Source: Plectrocnemia conspersa
Lineage: Eukaryota; Arthropoda; Insecta; Trichoptera; Polycentropodidae
DNA length: 64,000 nucleotides
Reading direction: 5' to 3'
Assembly (NCBI GenBank): GCA_009617715.1
Contig: VTFK01000028.1
Span: forward strand, 744,001-808,000
Below the pieces are notes generated by a model. It did not search any database. It saw only the letters and a program-made list of their open reading frames with translations, and was not told the DNA's origin. The translations under genes and the position numbers were made by a program. How positions within the stretch are numbered: position 1 is the stretch's first letter; every line of letters starts with the position of its first letter. Of the stretch, positions 24,290-35,654 are shown piece after piece.

Positions 24290-24490
24290 TAACTGCATAG
24301 CGGGAAATTTGCATGAAAATTGGTCTTCATTGTGTTCGATTACCCCACGTTGAAACCAATTAATGGCAAACCATCCCACAGATACGATCGTTGCATTTTA
24401 AATACGGCAATAAACAACCAAACACCCCACTAGAAGTTTGCACGAAAATTGTACGATTACCTCATGTTCAAATAATTCATTAAAATTCAA
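24290..24490 (+). repeat. Diverged repeat units (left part of a split array)
   Basis: Two units of about 120 bp share TTTGCAYGAAAATTG, CGATTACCYCAYGTT and ACCCCAC-like blocks. Similar units occur at 27517-27740 and around 27897-28230 on the far side of the L2-like element. Confidence 0.45.
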
Positions 24491-25502
24491 TTCAAGTCAA
24501 CAAATATTTATATATAACAATCAGAAATACCCGGCGTTGTTTTGACTCGTTCTATGAAATAAAATACTACAATGATTTTAATTAATACAAATATTGTTTC
24601 TATTGTACATCAGTACATTCCATATATTACTATTGTAATGCTTTATCATAAACAGCACGCGTCACGATGGTCAAAAATAATACATAGTATGATATAATAA
24701 TAATAAAAAAAGACCGTAAAATATTTAAATAAATTGATATAAATTGGACCAGCTCCTCATATATGATTTTAAATAGATCAATGTGTAATACCAGCGTATT
24801 AAGGAGCTGAATGGCGACAGTCATCTAGGGTCTAACGGTATTAGAAGAGGATGCAATCGTGACTCTCAAAGATTTTCGGAATGCAAATTTTTTAATGCCG
24901 TTAATTTAATTTTTATAATAAAAAATACAGAAAATTTCTCGAGAAATGTGAATTTTTGATTTGGCATTTTTTGAGAAATTCTCGAGAAAAACACTTGTCA
25001 AGATACCATAGCCACAGTATTCACCAGATGTAACCTTCCTAGATTTTTTTATGCTTGTAACTTGGAATGTTTTGCGGATTTGAAGAAAAGGTAGACATGC
25101 GTGTAATTTATATAAATCAAGTTACTTTAAAGGGCAAAATATCAACATTGAAAAATAAATAAATGATTTTAATAGTAAGGCAAATTGTCAGTTTTTTTAA
25201 TACACCTCGTATATCAACAGGATGTTAAATTTAGAGATGGCAACAAATAACCGAACCTAAACTCCTCAGATACAACTGATTATTTTAAGTTAAGATTGCA
25301 TTTCTGAATATGTCTTATTAAGTCAATCCTCACATACGATAGTTCCATTTCAAAATGCCAACAAACGACTGATTTTTATTGAATATAAATAATTTTTGAG
25401 ATTTTTTATTACCTTTATTGTGTTCATTACCCTTTGTTAAAATTAATAAAGTCACCATGCAGATGACATTTACATTGAAATATGATAATAAATTAATTCC
25501 TT

Positions 25503-27437
25503 AAAGATTTCCAAATAAGATGTGGAAATCAATAAAACAATTAATTAATCCAACTCAGAAAAACGACATAATAAAAATGGAAATTAATGGAAATATATAT
25601 CAAGATCCTTATATAATAGCAGAAAAAATGAATACATATTACATTGAGAGCATAGAAGAAATTGTGAATTCAATACCAAGGATTAGTAATTTAGTACAAT
25701 ATAATAATAAAGCAATAATTGTAAAATTTAATAAATTTAAATCAGTATCATTAGATGAAATTCATAACATAATATGTAAATTTAAAAAAAGGAACTAGTA
25801 CTGATGAACTAGATATAAATATAATTAAAGAAACATGGGAAATAATAGGAACTAAATTAAATTATTTAATAAATAAAGCACTCTCCTTAGGAGAAATGCC
25901 TGAAAATTTAAAGATTGCTACTATTGTACCTATACCTAAAAAAAAAAAATAGTAAAAAAAGTTAAAAAAAAATGAGACCAATCAACATGCTACCGTGTAT
26001 AGAAAAAATAATAGAAGAAGTAGTAATCAAACAATTAAAGGAATTTATTACTTCTCAAAACATAATATGTGAACAACAATCGGGATTCAGAGAAAAGCAT
26101 TCCACTGAAACTGCATTACAAGTAGTGATAAATGATTGGCTGTTGGCTAAGGATACAAACAAAATCATTGGAGCAGTTTTCTTGGATTTCAAGAGAGCCT
26201 TCGAAACAATAGACAGAAAAATAATGTTAAAGAAATTGGAGAGTTTAGTTATAAGTGATATAGTTTTAAGATGGTTTAATAATTACTTATATAAAAGAAA
26301 ACAAAAAGTAAAAATAAATAATGTATATTCTGAAGAGAAATTAGTGTCTTATGGAGTACCACAAGGGTCTAATTTGGGACCATTGTTATTTGTTTTGTAT
26401 ATTAATGATATAGTTAATAACGTGAAAAAATGTAAAATTCATCTATTTGCGGATGACACATTAATGTATTGCATGGGTGATAACATTAAAGAAATTGTAA
26501 ATAATTTAAATAATGAATTAAGTATATTAGAAATATGGTTAAAGAATAATGTACTTAAATTAAATGAGAATAAAACTAAATGTATGTTTATTAATTATAA
26601 AAATGTGTTAGATAACAATACCAAAATAGTAATAAATAACTCTAGTATAGAAATAGTGGATAATATAAAATATTTAGGAGTAATTGTTGATACAAAATTA
26701 AATTTTAAAGAACATTGTAATTACATATTAAAAAAAATTAGTAGAAAAATAGGTTTATTATCTAGATTAAGAAATATATTAAGTATAAATAAAAAAAAAA
26801 ATAATTTATTAATAGTATAATATTGCCCCATTTTTAATTATTGTGCAACACTGTTAAATATGTTAAATAAATTAGATAAACAAATGTTGCAAAAAATTAC
26901 AAAATAGGGCAATGAGAGTAATCTTAAAAAAAAATAGATTAACTAATTGTAAAAAAGTATGATTGATAGATTAGAATGGTTGAATGTTCAAGAAATATTG
27001 AGTATGAATGTTTTAGTATTTATATATAAGTTAGAAAATAATATGTTACCTGAATATTTTAATAAGTATTTAATAAGAAATAAAGATGTACATAAATATA
27101 ATACTAGAAATAGAGAAAAAAATTTAAAGATAATTAAGTATAAGAAAACGAGTACGGCTAGGGGAATTATGTACGGAGGTTTTGATTTATATAATAGTCT
27201 TCCAAGAGAAACTGAAACAGCAAAAAATATAACGGGTTTCATAAATGGAAAAAAAACACCTTCGTACATATAGAAATAAATTATAATATTAAGACTTTAT
27301 TATTGTATATTTTTTTTTTTCTTTCTGTTATGTATTTTTTTATATATTTTTATATATGTTTACTAAATTTGTTAGATGTAAAGATTAGCTATTAAGCTAA
27401 ATAAATTAATAAAATAAAAAAAGAAATAAAAATAAAT
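25503..27437 (+). pseudogene. 5'-truncated L2/CR1/Crack-like non-LTR retrotransposon, reverse transcriptase
   Basis: Target-primed retrotransposon, truncated in the linker between endonuclease and RT (the frame opens NKMWKSIKQLIN at about 25514). The RT core is in the 282-codon frame 25972-26820: QQSGFREKHSTETAL (residues 35-49), LDFKRAF (71-77, first catalytic Asp), GVPQGS (128-133), FADD (159-162, catalytic pair) and KYLGVIVD. The typical C-terminal tail STARGIMYGGFDLYNSLPR is in the frame at 26959-27273. It ends in an A-rich tail of AAATAAA-type repeats (27400-27437). The reading frame is broken near 25785, 25945-25970, 26790-26805 and about 26930, each in a run of A. Few other changes are seen, so the copy is young. 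HSTETAL and the C-terminal tail place it near L2, CR1 and Crack. No target duplication was found. Confidence 0.93.
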
Positions 27438-27479
27438 GACTGATGGATTTGATTAAAACCGTATTAAAACACATAAATT

Positions 27480-28230
27480 AACATCGCGAATTCTGTAGCA
27501 TAATTTGATTTAAAATTGCATAAGCATTTCTCTTTATTGTGATCAATTATCGCATCTTCAAACAAATCAAAACCCCACAGATCGACATTCACATTTACAT
27601 GTTAACAAACCGATTAATTTAAATGACTGCAAAGTGAATTACAGGATTGCAATTTCAATTTTATTATGCTTACTTCAATTTAAAAAGAAATTAACACACC
27701 CCGCAGATGAATTTTAAGTTCAAAACAAACAACCAAAAATATATAATACAGATACAATAAATTTGTTTGATATAAATCTATGCATGTTAAGTCTTTAATT
27801 TGCAACTAATCAAGTCACAACTATATTATGTTTGTTTACTGTATGTTGAATCTTACATTTGCTTTTATGTGCCCATAAATTAATTCGTAAATACGTTCGG
27901 TTTCGCATGAACATTTGTCTTCAATATGTTTCATTACGCCAGTGGGCATAGCTATGGGAGGACGGGCCGCCCCAGGCGGCACTTGCTTGGGGGCGGCATA
28001 TTCGCGATGCCATCTTCTAGTGTGTTTATTAACCCTGAATGCACTAAAACATATATAAATCCACGAATAACAAGAGCTTAATAATAACCAATTTATTATT
28101 TTAAGAAATGTTGATTTTATGACCCTGAAAAAATTGTATGGGGGGAGGGGCGGCAATTTTAAGGATCGTCCTGGGCGGCAAATACTCTAGCTACGTCACT
28201 GCATTACGCCATTGACTGCATTTCAGCTAA
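27480..28230 (+). repeat. Diverged repeat units (right part of a split array)
   Basis: Units around 27517, 27614 and 27897 repeat a theme of CACCCCRCAGAT and TTTGTCTTCAATATGTTTC-like blocks, matching 24290-24490. The last unit is interrupted by the hAT MITE at 27940-28201. Confidence 0.4.
27940..28201. mobile_element. hAT MITE, CAGTG-GTAGCT type
   Basis: Starts CAGTGGGCATAGCTATGGG and ends CTCTAGCTACGTCACTG, imperfect inverted repeats. The 8-bp duplication CATTACGC flanks it (27932-27939 and 28202-28209). The interior is a 262-bp GC-rich sequence with CCGCCC/GGGCGG near both ends. The same right end is found at 34505-34547, next to a hAT transposase relic, which identifies the probable source family. 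Confidence 0.93.
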
Positions 28231-29994
28231 CAATAAATGCTCCTAAATATTTTTTTTATAATAACATAATCCCATATTATTAATTAATTATAAAGCTAAT
28301 CGATTATCATATATTAAGTTTTCTATGTTTTTTTTATTATATGGATTAATATTTAAAAACAAAACCGAGCTAATATTTAATTGAATTTAAGCTATATTAA
28401 TAGTTTTTAATTCATTAAATATATGACACTGATTTCAGTCTGGTGTTCCGCCACTTAATTAGTAGTTGTTGATTGTGTTTATCCGTTTTAATGTATTTGG
28501 GTAACGACTGTCATTTATTAACGAAAAATTTACAGTAAATAAAATAAATAAAAAACAAAAAAAAAATTATATGCGTATACTAAACGTTAGCCATTGTTCT
28601 TAAATAGTATTAGTTTTCTTTATTACAGAGATTATACTTTTTATATTAAAAAAAAATGCTTGATATTCGCTTTTAATATGTCCAAGCACGTAACATGTTA
28701 ACATTCTAAATACACCAACCATTGTCGTCTATTATGTAAAATTATATACAATAATTTAAAATATGTTGTCATCGTAGTTTATAAAAAATGATTTATTATA
28801 ATATAGTTTTAATCTTTAAACACACAATCAAAACGGTGTATAAAGAGTTAAATAATAAATATTTTATACCATAATGTGACATTTTCCGTGAGAATAATAG
28901 CTGACAAATATGACGTTATGGATGTTATCTTGCGAACTATTATAATAAAACTCACATGGAAATGTCAAACGGGGAACTGACTTGAATTTAAATTACTCGT
29001 TTTATAAATTAAAAAAATAACATTCACGCTTAACTAAAATTTATCCATGACTGTTATACATTAGCATACGGACAAACACTAATTTCACTATATAAGATTG
29101 TAAAATATAAAATTTATTATTAATTTCAATACACTGTATTGAATAAAAATGTTTGTGAGAAAGATTTCTTAATAGATTATATAATTATAAATTTCTCTCA
29201 ATCTTAAATATTTTTCAACAACAGGTTTCTGATTTTAATAATTAAAAACATAGTTTTATTCGCTGATCGACAGAGCTGTTTTACATTGGTTTTGGAACGG
29301 TCCTCTTGAAAGATATGACGTAATCATAACCAAATAATTTAAACACTGCCAGCATCATTCGAAGAAAAAGACATGGTCGACATTTCAGCTTTTTCCAGGA
29401 GGGGAGGATAGTTGGGCAGTCAGAATACTTAGTGGTTGTTGATTGTGTTTACTTCGTACTGGACACTGGGCTATCGCGTCATATTGCAACAGAAGATTTG
29501 CAATAAATACAATGTTATGAGCAGTAAAATCAAACGTCTATTTGTCCAAGTCTAATCTACGCCCCTTATTGTCGAAAAAGCGCGAGCCATTTGCAATAAC
29601 CCAAATTATATAATAAAAAACGTTTGATAAAAAAAATATATTTTTTGCCAAGCCGCCGGAAGTGGGTCATTCTTTACTTCCCGTTCCATCGTGTAATTTC
29701 TCAAGGGGGCGATTTACATGTATGTACACATATAAATCGAAACTTTGTTAACAAAGACACAGGATACGATGCGGTTGGTGAAAGAGGCCTTGGCTATACA
29801 TTAGAATTATAAAATAGAAGGAAGAATGTCCGTTTTAGCTTCGCGTTATTGAGATGTAAGGTTTCGAGTGACGTATGGAACATTCCTTTATTCTGTGTTT
29901 TTTTTTCTATACAAAACAATCATCTGTAAATTAACATATGTGTGATGTGTATAAAATGACCGAAGCTTGGAATTCCATCCGCGTTCCATTTCAG
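28202..29994. other. AT-rich sequence, one short direct repeat
   Basis: No gene seen. A 22-bp direct repeat TTAGTRGTTGTTGATTGTGT occurs at about 28457 and 29431. The rest is unremarkable. Confidence 0.45.
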
Positions 29995-30069
29995 AATTGA
30001 CAAGTGCTATTGTTCCCGCCGCTGAGCAACAGGTTCCCAATTCAAAGCGACCCTACAGGGCCGTACTTG
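29995..30069 (+). CDS. Candidate internal exon (75 nt)
   Basis: A pyrimidine-rich acceptor (CCATCCGCGTTCCATTTCAG) precedes 29995 and GTAATC follows 30069. It is about 50 percent GC in AT-rich flanks. One plus frame is open throughout, LTSAIVPAAEQQVPNSKR then PYRAVL, with entry and exit both phase 1. The other plus frames and the minus frames hit stops. No family recognised; its gene would run left to right across this region. Confidence 0.35.
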
Positions 30070-30372
30070 GTAATCAGATATGTATAGCACTGACATAGAA
30101 ACTTTAATTCAAAATTTTAGCTGCAATAATGATGTAAATACCAAAATTCAGGACATGTACTGGTCAAGCGTGCGCTAAGAATATGAATTATTAAAAAGCA
30201 CATGTCCTGAAAAGTGTGTCGATCAAAAAGAGATTAAAAAATATAACGACTTACTGATGACGGTAGTTTGCCGTTGACTTTTCAGTTGAAATTAATACAA
30301 CAGCAAATTTAAAGCAAAATTAAAGCAAAAAAAAGATGAACACGAAAAAAAATACCTAGATAATTTTTTTTT

Positions 30373-30408
<36 letters not shown>

Positions 30409-32332
30409 TATATATATAAAAAATTAATAGCAACATCCTATAAGAATGTCGATTTACTTTATTTACAGAATAAATCTGCATATATTATTGAACTATGAGA
30501 ATAGCTTTCTCCGAAAACTGATGACGGAAAATTCTACATTCCAAATATATTGCTGCATCCATGACCGGTCCGTGTGTCTGCAAATTGACAATTCGCCACA
30601 ATGTCAAATGACTAAATCATCTGTTGACACAGTTGATAAATATATTTCCAGATGGTATTGACTAATTATAAAGTCGTTTTTAAATACGATTATCATGTAC
30701 TGATAATACACCATGTAATTTGTAACTTATTATCCATATTAATATTTAGAATTGGAAATGAAATAGTGATATACGTTTCAAAGGTAGCAGCTGAGCTATC
30801 AAACTTAGCTAAATAATTTAGAGAGTACTTCAAATAAAAAATAAAATTTGTTTCCAAAAATTACATATCAAATTATCTTTAGGCATTGTATGATTACAAT
30901 AACAGTAGATAGTTACTAAATAAGAAGCACTCATATTACAAAAAAAACACTGATTCTTATCTACATTTTTGTTTTAAAATCAGGTAATATTTTTATCAGT
31001 TCATAAGCGTCCATATGTTAAGAGTAAAAGAAAACTTTTTATAAATTTAATCCAGATCAGTGATTCATGTTTTTAATCTTATTATTGAAAATATTATAAT
31101 GCATAATGATGTATGTATGTTACTGAAACAATAAGTATTGCATTAAAAAAACAATAATTTGTACAGATAGTGCGTCCCAAATATGATACAAACCAAATCT
31201 GGCTCAAAACTCATAAATGTCAGATTTTTTCGGTGCAGTGGAATTTTTATTATATTATCACGTTTTTTCCAAAACCAATATTCGTTTCGGAATGCGGGTC
31301 TAAAATGAGTTATCGACACCTAAAGTGTTCTAATGTGTGAATTTCGTCAGACAGACATTTTGCAACGGTTGCAAAACAATGTTTTTCGAAACCCTTTTTT
31401 AAGCCCAACCTAAAAAAAGGATTTCGAAAATAACTGATAAGGTTTATCGAACATTTTAAAAACATTTTTTTATAATTTCTAATCTGGCCCTGTAAAATAA
31501 TACACGTGATCCTCTCTCCGGATCGAAAGGGTGCTCGGCCGCCGTGTCCTCTATTTCCATCCCTCTCTTAACGATGGGATTCGTCCCTTTCCCTCCGATT
31601 AATATTACTTTTAACAAACCTCTCCCCCCCTCACCTACCTAATACAGATGATGTGTCTATCTATCTCTTTTCGGCGTATGGGTCTGCTTTTATATTATTC
31701 TCGCCATATCGGAGGTATATGAAAGGTGTGTTGCAAACCGGCGTAAAATGCAAGGCAAAAAAAGCATGCAAAAAGATAACAGAGATATGACTCAGGTGCA
31801 CGATGCAGATAACTTTCTTTTTTTTTATTTTAATTTTTAGTTTTGCAAGGTCATGATTTGATAATTTAGAGATTTATATACGTAGTACAACAAAAAAAAA
31901 ATGTTTCAAGTAATCTCATCCATTTTATACATTCTATTCAATTATATAATATACAAAAAAATTATAAAGAACTAGAAAATTATAATATAATAATAATAAT
32001 CATATAAAATTTAAATCATGTATGTTAAAATCATATTATCTATAATATTTAAAAAAAATAAGTATGCATATAAAAAATATGTTATTGTTTTTTAAAATTT
32101 GGTACGGTTTGTAGACTGACGAAGGGGCACGTTTCTTGCGGTTCTCAACACAAGACTCGCGCACCTAATTGAAAATATTGATTTTTAAAATTATAAATAT
32201 TTTATTTATTTATTATAATATTATTAATACAACTCGGAGTAAAAGTAAAAATAATTTAAATCTAATAAACGTTAGCTTGTTTGTATAATCTTTTCGAGTG
32301 GTTACATAATTTATGTTAATATATTTTTTTAA
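30070..32332. other. AT-rich sequence with microsatellite and a pyrimidine-rich GC island
   Basis: An AT dinucleotide tract covers about 30374-30420. The stretch 31500-31740 is GC- and pyrimidine-rich (repeats of CCCTCTC type). No exon could be built from it. Confidence 0.4.
30374..30420. repeat. (TA)n microsatellite
   Basis: Uninterrupted TA dinucleotides for about 30 bases, continuing imperfectly to 30420. Confidence 0.95.
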
Positions 32333-32440
32333 GAACGGAATACCGCAGTCCGTAACATCTCAGACTAGTAACTCTGAGGTTGCGGGTTCGAGCCCCAGGA
32401 GCCCCATTTGCAAAAAATGCGTTATCATTAAAAACTGATA
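32333..32440 (+). mobile_element. tRNA-Thr-like SINE, copy 1
   Basis: Shares a 38-bp block (from TCTCAGACTAGTAACTCTGA to GGGTTCGAGCCC) with 41312-41430, plus AATGCGTT in the tail. It contains a B box GGTTCGAGCCC. The anticodon arm CTCAGA-CTAGTAAC-TCTGAG has the tRNA-Thr(AGT) loop CTAGTAA plus an extra C, so it is a derived pseudo-tRNA head, not a working tRNA. Confidence 0.7.
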
Positions 32441-32651
32441 ATAATCCACATTCAAACAATATATTCGATTTTGCCAGAAATAACATGACTAAAACATAAT
32501 AAATCCAAGTGGTGGTAACTTTTTTCGGAAAAGTTGAAAAGTTTCCGTTCTACTAATCACTGAAAAAAATTAAAAAAATATATTAAATCGCAATTTGGAA
32601 TCACACTGGAGCACAACAGATGCTATCAAAGTTTTTCAAATAGGACTAGAC

Positions 32652-33646
32652 TAAGGTTCTCAATCGAGTATTCGATTATTATAATTATTCGCCCGATTTT
32701 CAATTAAATGAATATTCGAATATTCGTAAAATATTCGTTTATACTATCTCTACTGAAATTTGAAAAAATCTATATAATTGATATTTAACAGGTAATCGTT
32801 TTCTCTCTTAATATATCTGAGTGACTAGTGCCGCTCCAAAATCTTTGGTACATTATGCGACTTTATTTTGTTTTGAAATACGAGACAATGAGACGCTTTT
32901 TCTCGACAAAAATGATTTTAGGCATTTAAAACACATTTGTGAATATAATGTTTATCGACCGTTTCTACTATGACCGAAATTCTCAGAATTCGTTCGTTGA
33001 ACGAAACAAAATGTTGAAAAGACCCACCCTTTTTTACAGTTTAACGCTTATCTCAAAAACAGATGTGCGTCACAATATGTTTGTAAAGCTCATGTTACGT
33101 TTTTTTTCGTTGTTTCAATTCGCAAAGATTTTAATTCAATCTAATTAACGTTGTTCAATATATTTATTTTTTATTGTTTTTATGTAAATCCGCATAAGAC
33201 AAATATAAATCTTAATGTATCAAATTTGTTCCACAACATTATTAGCTATTGTGTATATAATAAATTTAATAAAAGTATAAATTAAAATTTTCGATAAATT
33301 TTGTTGAATTAACATAGTTTATTTAATATGAAAAAAATAAAATGACGTCTCTAATCGAAAAGTATTTAATAATTGATCAGTAATTCGCAAAGCATTGTGC
33401 TATACATATTTTATAAAATTCAAGAAGTAATTAATAATTATTCATTATTATTTTAATTAATTGAAATAATTTTTTATTAATCAATAATTATTTTTTAATT
33501 ATATAATATTTACAGGCATTTAATCGATTTTTTTCAGTGGTTAAATGAATTAATGTTAGTGAAAACATATTCAAATATTGAAATACTTCTTTTGTTGCTT
33601 ATTCAATATTCGAATAGTTGAAAATTATGAACAAATGAGAACCCTA
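32652..33646. mobile_element. hAT-like element nested in the transposase relic
   Basis: The left end TAAGGTTCTCAATCGAGTAT and the right end (reverse complement TAGGGTTCTCATTTG) are inverted repeats. ATTCGAATATTCG-type motifs lie inside both ends (32670-32740 and 33600-33620). Flanks GACTAGAC and AATTTGAC agree at 5 of 8 positions, a plausible worn target duplication. Removing it rejoins the flanking transposase relic. Repeat A copy 2 lies inside. No transposase motif was found in it. Confidence 0.7.
32818..33150 (-). repeat. Dispersed repeat A, copy 2
   Basis: The reverse complement aligns along its whole length with 8100-8445, including CTGTTTTTGAGATAAGCGTT, ACATTTTGTTTCGTT, ATAAACATTATATTCACAAA and AAAACAAAATAAAG. 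Roughly 75 percent alike by eye. Confidence 0.7.
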
Positions 33647-34574
33647 AATTTGACATGTTAGTCAAACGTTTAGAAAATTTGTTAGGAGATTCTGATATAA
33701 CGTTGTCTAAAAATAGAAGTGATGCAGCATAATATTGCTATAAAATATTTGTGAGTTGTGAATTGTGAATTTCTACGACACGGGTGCTGATGGAAAGGAT
33801 TTTTTCACAGAAATCGAAGACTGTAAAATGCTGCTCGCAACTCGTAATGAGGTAAATACTTTTTTTATTTTATTATCGAAAAATTAATTTGTATTTCTCT
33901 TACTTTTATTGTGTCATAGTTTACGAATCTTTCCATTTCACTGCATATTCTTTTAACTATTGTAGTATCGACTGAAAGTTGTGAGCGAGTTTATTTTGAC
34001 ATATTTGCGAGCTTCAGTGGGACATAATCATCTCGATAATTTTACTCTTCTTTGCATTGAAAAATTACCATTAGATTTTTTTAGTTCGTTTTTGTGATTG
34101 CTCAGTGTGCATCATCAAAAGCAGAAAAAATAATCTTCAATACAGTTTAAAAAAACTGTTATTTTCTTTAAATTAGTTAATTTTAGCGTATGTTTCGCTA
34201 TTTTATATGTTAATAATTTTTCTATAATTTTTAAGTGAATATTTATATAAAACACTTCTTCCTTCTGCTTAAAAACTTTCTAATGGTTATGGATAATGTT
34301 TGGCAACTATATTTGCAATAATTCAATATGTTTGTGTTTTATTTATTTTTATTTATGATTTGCTTTATTATAAATATTGTATTTAGTGTTGAATGTTTTT
34401 AACAATACATTTAATTTTTGCTGCCGTGAGCATTTATGTCAATAAAATTTAAAAAACATTAAGTCACACAATGGACGTATTCGAAACATGCAAATAAAAA
34501 ATTTAAATTTTCGCCCCGGGTGCCAAACTACTCTAGCTACGGCACTGCTTGTAGGTATTTATTAAATCTGATTA

Positions 34575-34657
34575 GCTTACCCAGTGGGTACAGATTTACC
34601 CCGTTGTAACGCATTGGGCTTACACATGTCAGGTTACAACCAAAGATTTAATATTAA
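34575..34657 (+). repeat. tRNA-like repeat family 2, copy 1
   Basis: GCTTACCCAGTGGGTA resembles a Pol III A box. The hairpin GTTGTAAC-(21 nt)-GTTACAAC encloses GCATTGGGCTTAC. The same arrangement is in 41531-41611. Confidence 0.65.
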
Positions 34658-35302
34658 ATTATAATATTATAAACAAGATTAAATATGACAATAAAGCCGG
34701 AGGCTTACAGTTGTCAAAGCAATAAAGATCTGGATACAGAGCATTAGACTTCTCGAACGTATTTTGGGTAATTATACTCATATCTAAACAATATAGTGTT
34801 CGGTAAGATGATCATTTTTACTTTCAAAATTCTTACGGGACTTTGTTTGATCGTGTAGCGTAAATTTTTAGTATTTTACTCAATCGTTGTAATTTTACTA
34901 AAAAAAATAGTAATGCACTTGTCATATTATAAAAAAAGCATTATTATATCTTGTTGTGTATGTGGTTAAAAATATATATATTCATTCATTACATTTTTTA
35001 ATTGATTGTATCAGGGATGTCGTTTAAGGGGTCGGGGTAAGGGAGGGGGGGGGGCAGGTGAAGGAATTTCGATGAACGATAAAAAAATTAAAATGCACAT
35101 TCTACAGTGTTATTGTTTTAGACCTGCTTAGAGCAAATGTCTTAACATTTTATTGTACAATAATTTCTAGTGATAAGATGCCGCGTTAAAAAATATTTTT
35201 TTTATATCGTTATTTATTATTAATAATATGTTAATTTATATCAAATAGGAATAAAAACCATTAGAAAACCCTTATCAATCAGATTTCTTATCAAAAAATA
35301 CT

Positions 35303-35654
35303 AGACTATACTCCATTTATTTTAACAGAGTCACTTTTGTCACTAAAGTACAAGATGCGGATATATGTTCGATTTACTTATCATTACTTCTTTCTATATT
35401 TTAAACAAATTTAGAGAAACTAGAAATGTTCCTATATTTTTTTTATGTTGAAATACTGAAAGTTATAAGTTTTGAAAATCAATAATTTATCAATCGTTAT
35501 CCTTTACTTATGTATAGCGATAACAATTTGAAGACGTCCGTGCGCTGCGAGTGTCGGAATAACAATGAACTTTGCTCGGCGCAAGCTGATCATTGAAACA
35601 CTGTATAATAATATGTCTCATAGTGACTCTGTTAAACGAAACGAATTATAGTCC
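35303..35654. mobile_element. Tc1/mariner-like MITE
   Basis: The left end (ACTATACTCC, then ATTTTAACAGAGTCAC) matches the reverse complement of the right end (ACTATAATTCG, then TTTAACAGAGTCAC) over about 40 bp with several mismatches. It is 352 bp with a GC-richer centre and no transposase. A TA duplication is possible but cannot be separated from the surrounding AT. Confidence 0.65.

Larger units (their letters stand above)
23384..25502. other. AT-rich stretch with exon candidate and repeat units
   Basis: It holds the exon candidate at 23995-24049 and the diverged repeat units at 24290-24490. An open plus frame of 115 codons at 23512-23859 has no known motif and starts without ATG. A 14-bp palindrome ATTTCTCGAGAAAT lies at 24934-24947, with a related TTCTCGAGAA about 40 bases on. 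Confidence 0.4.
32586..34547 (+). pseudogene. Old hAT transposase relic, split by a later insertion
   Basis: Plus strand. SHWSTTDAIKVFQIGLD (32600-32651) resembles the TRWSS--DA-KA segment of DUF4371-type hAT transposases. After a 995-bp insertion the reading resumes with FDMLVKRLENLLGDSD (about 33650), DFFTEIEDCKMLLATRNE (about 33810), then NLSISLHILLTIVVSTESCE (33932-33990), which is the hAT C-terminal dimerisation motif, and ASVGHNHLDNFTLLCIEKLP (34015-34070). Stops and frameshifts show it is dead. The sequence 34505-34547 ends CTAGCTACGGCACTG, the same right end as the MITE at 27940-28201, and is probably this element's 3' terminus. The left terminus was not found. Confidence 0.75.

Noticed and set aside
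32340..32405. Functional tRNA-Thr gene
   Set aside because: The anticodon loop has eight bases, acceptor arms do not pair, and a second dispersed copy exists.
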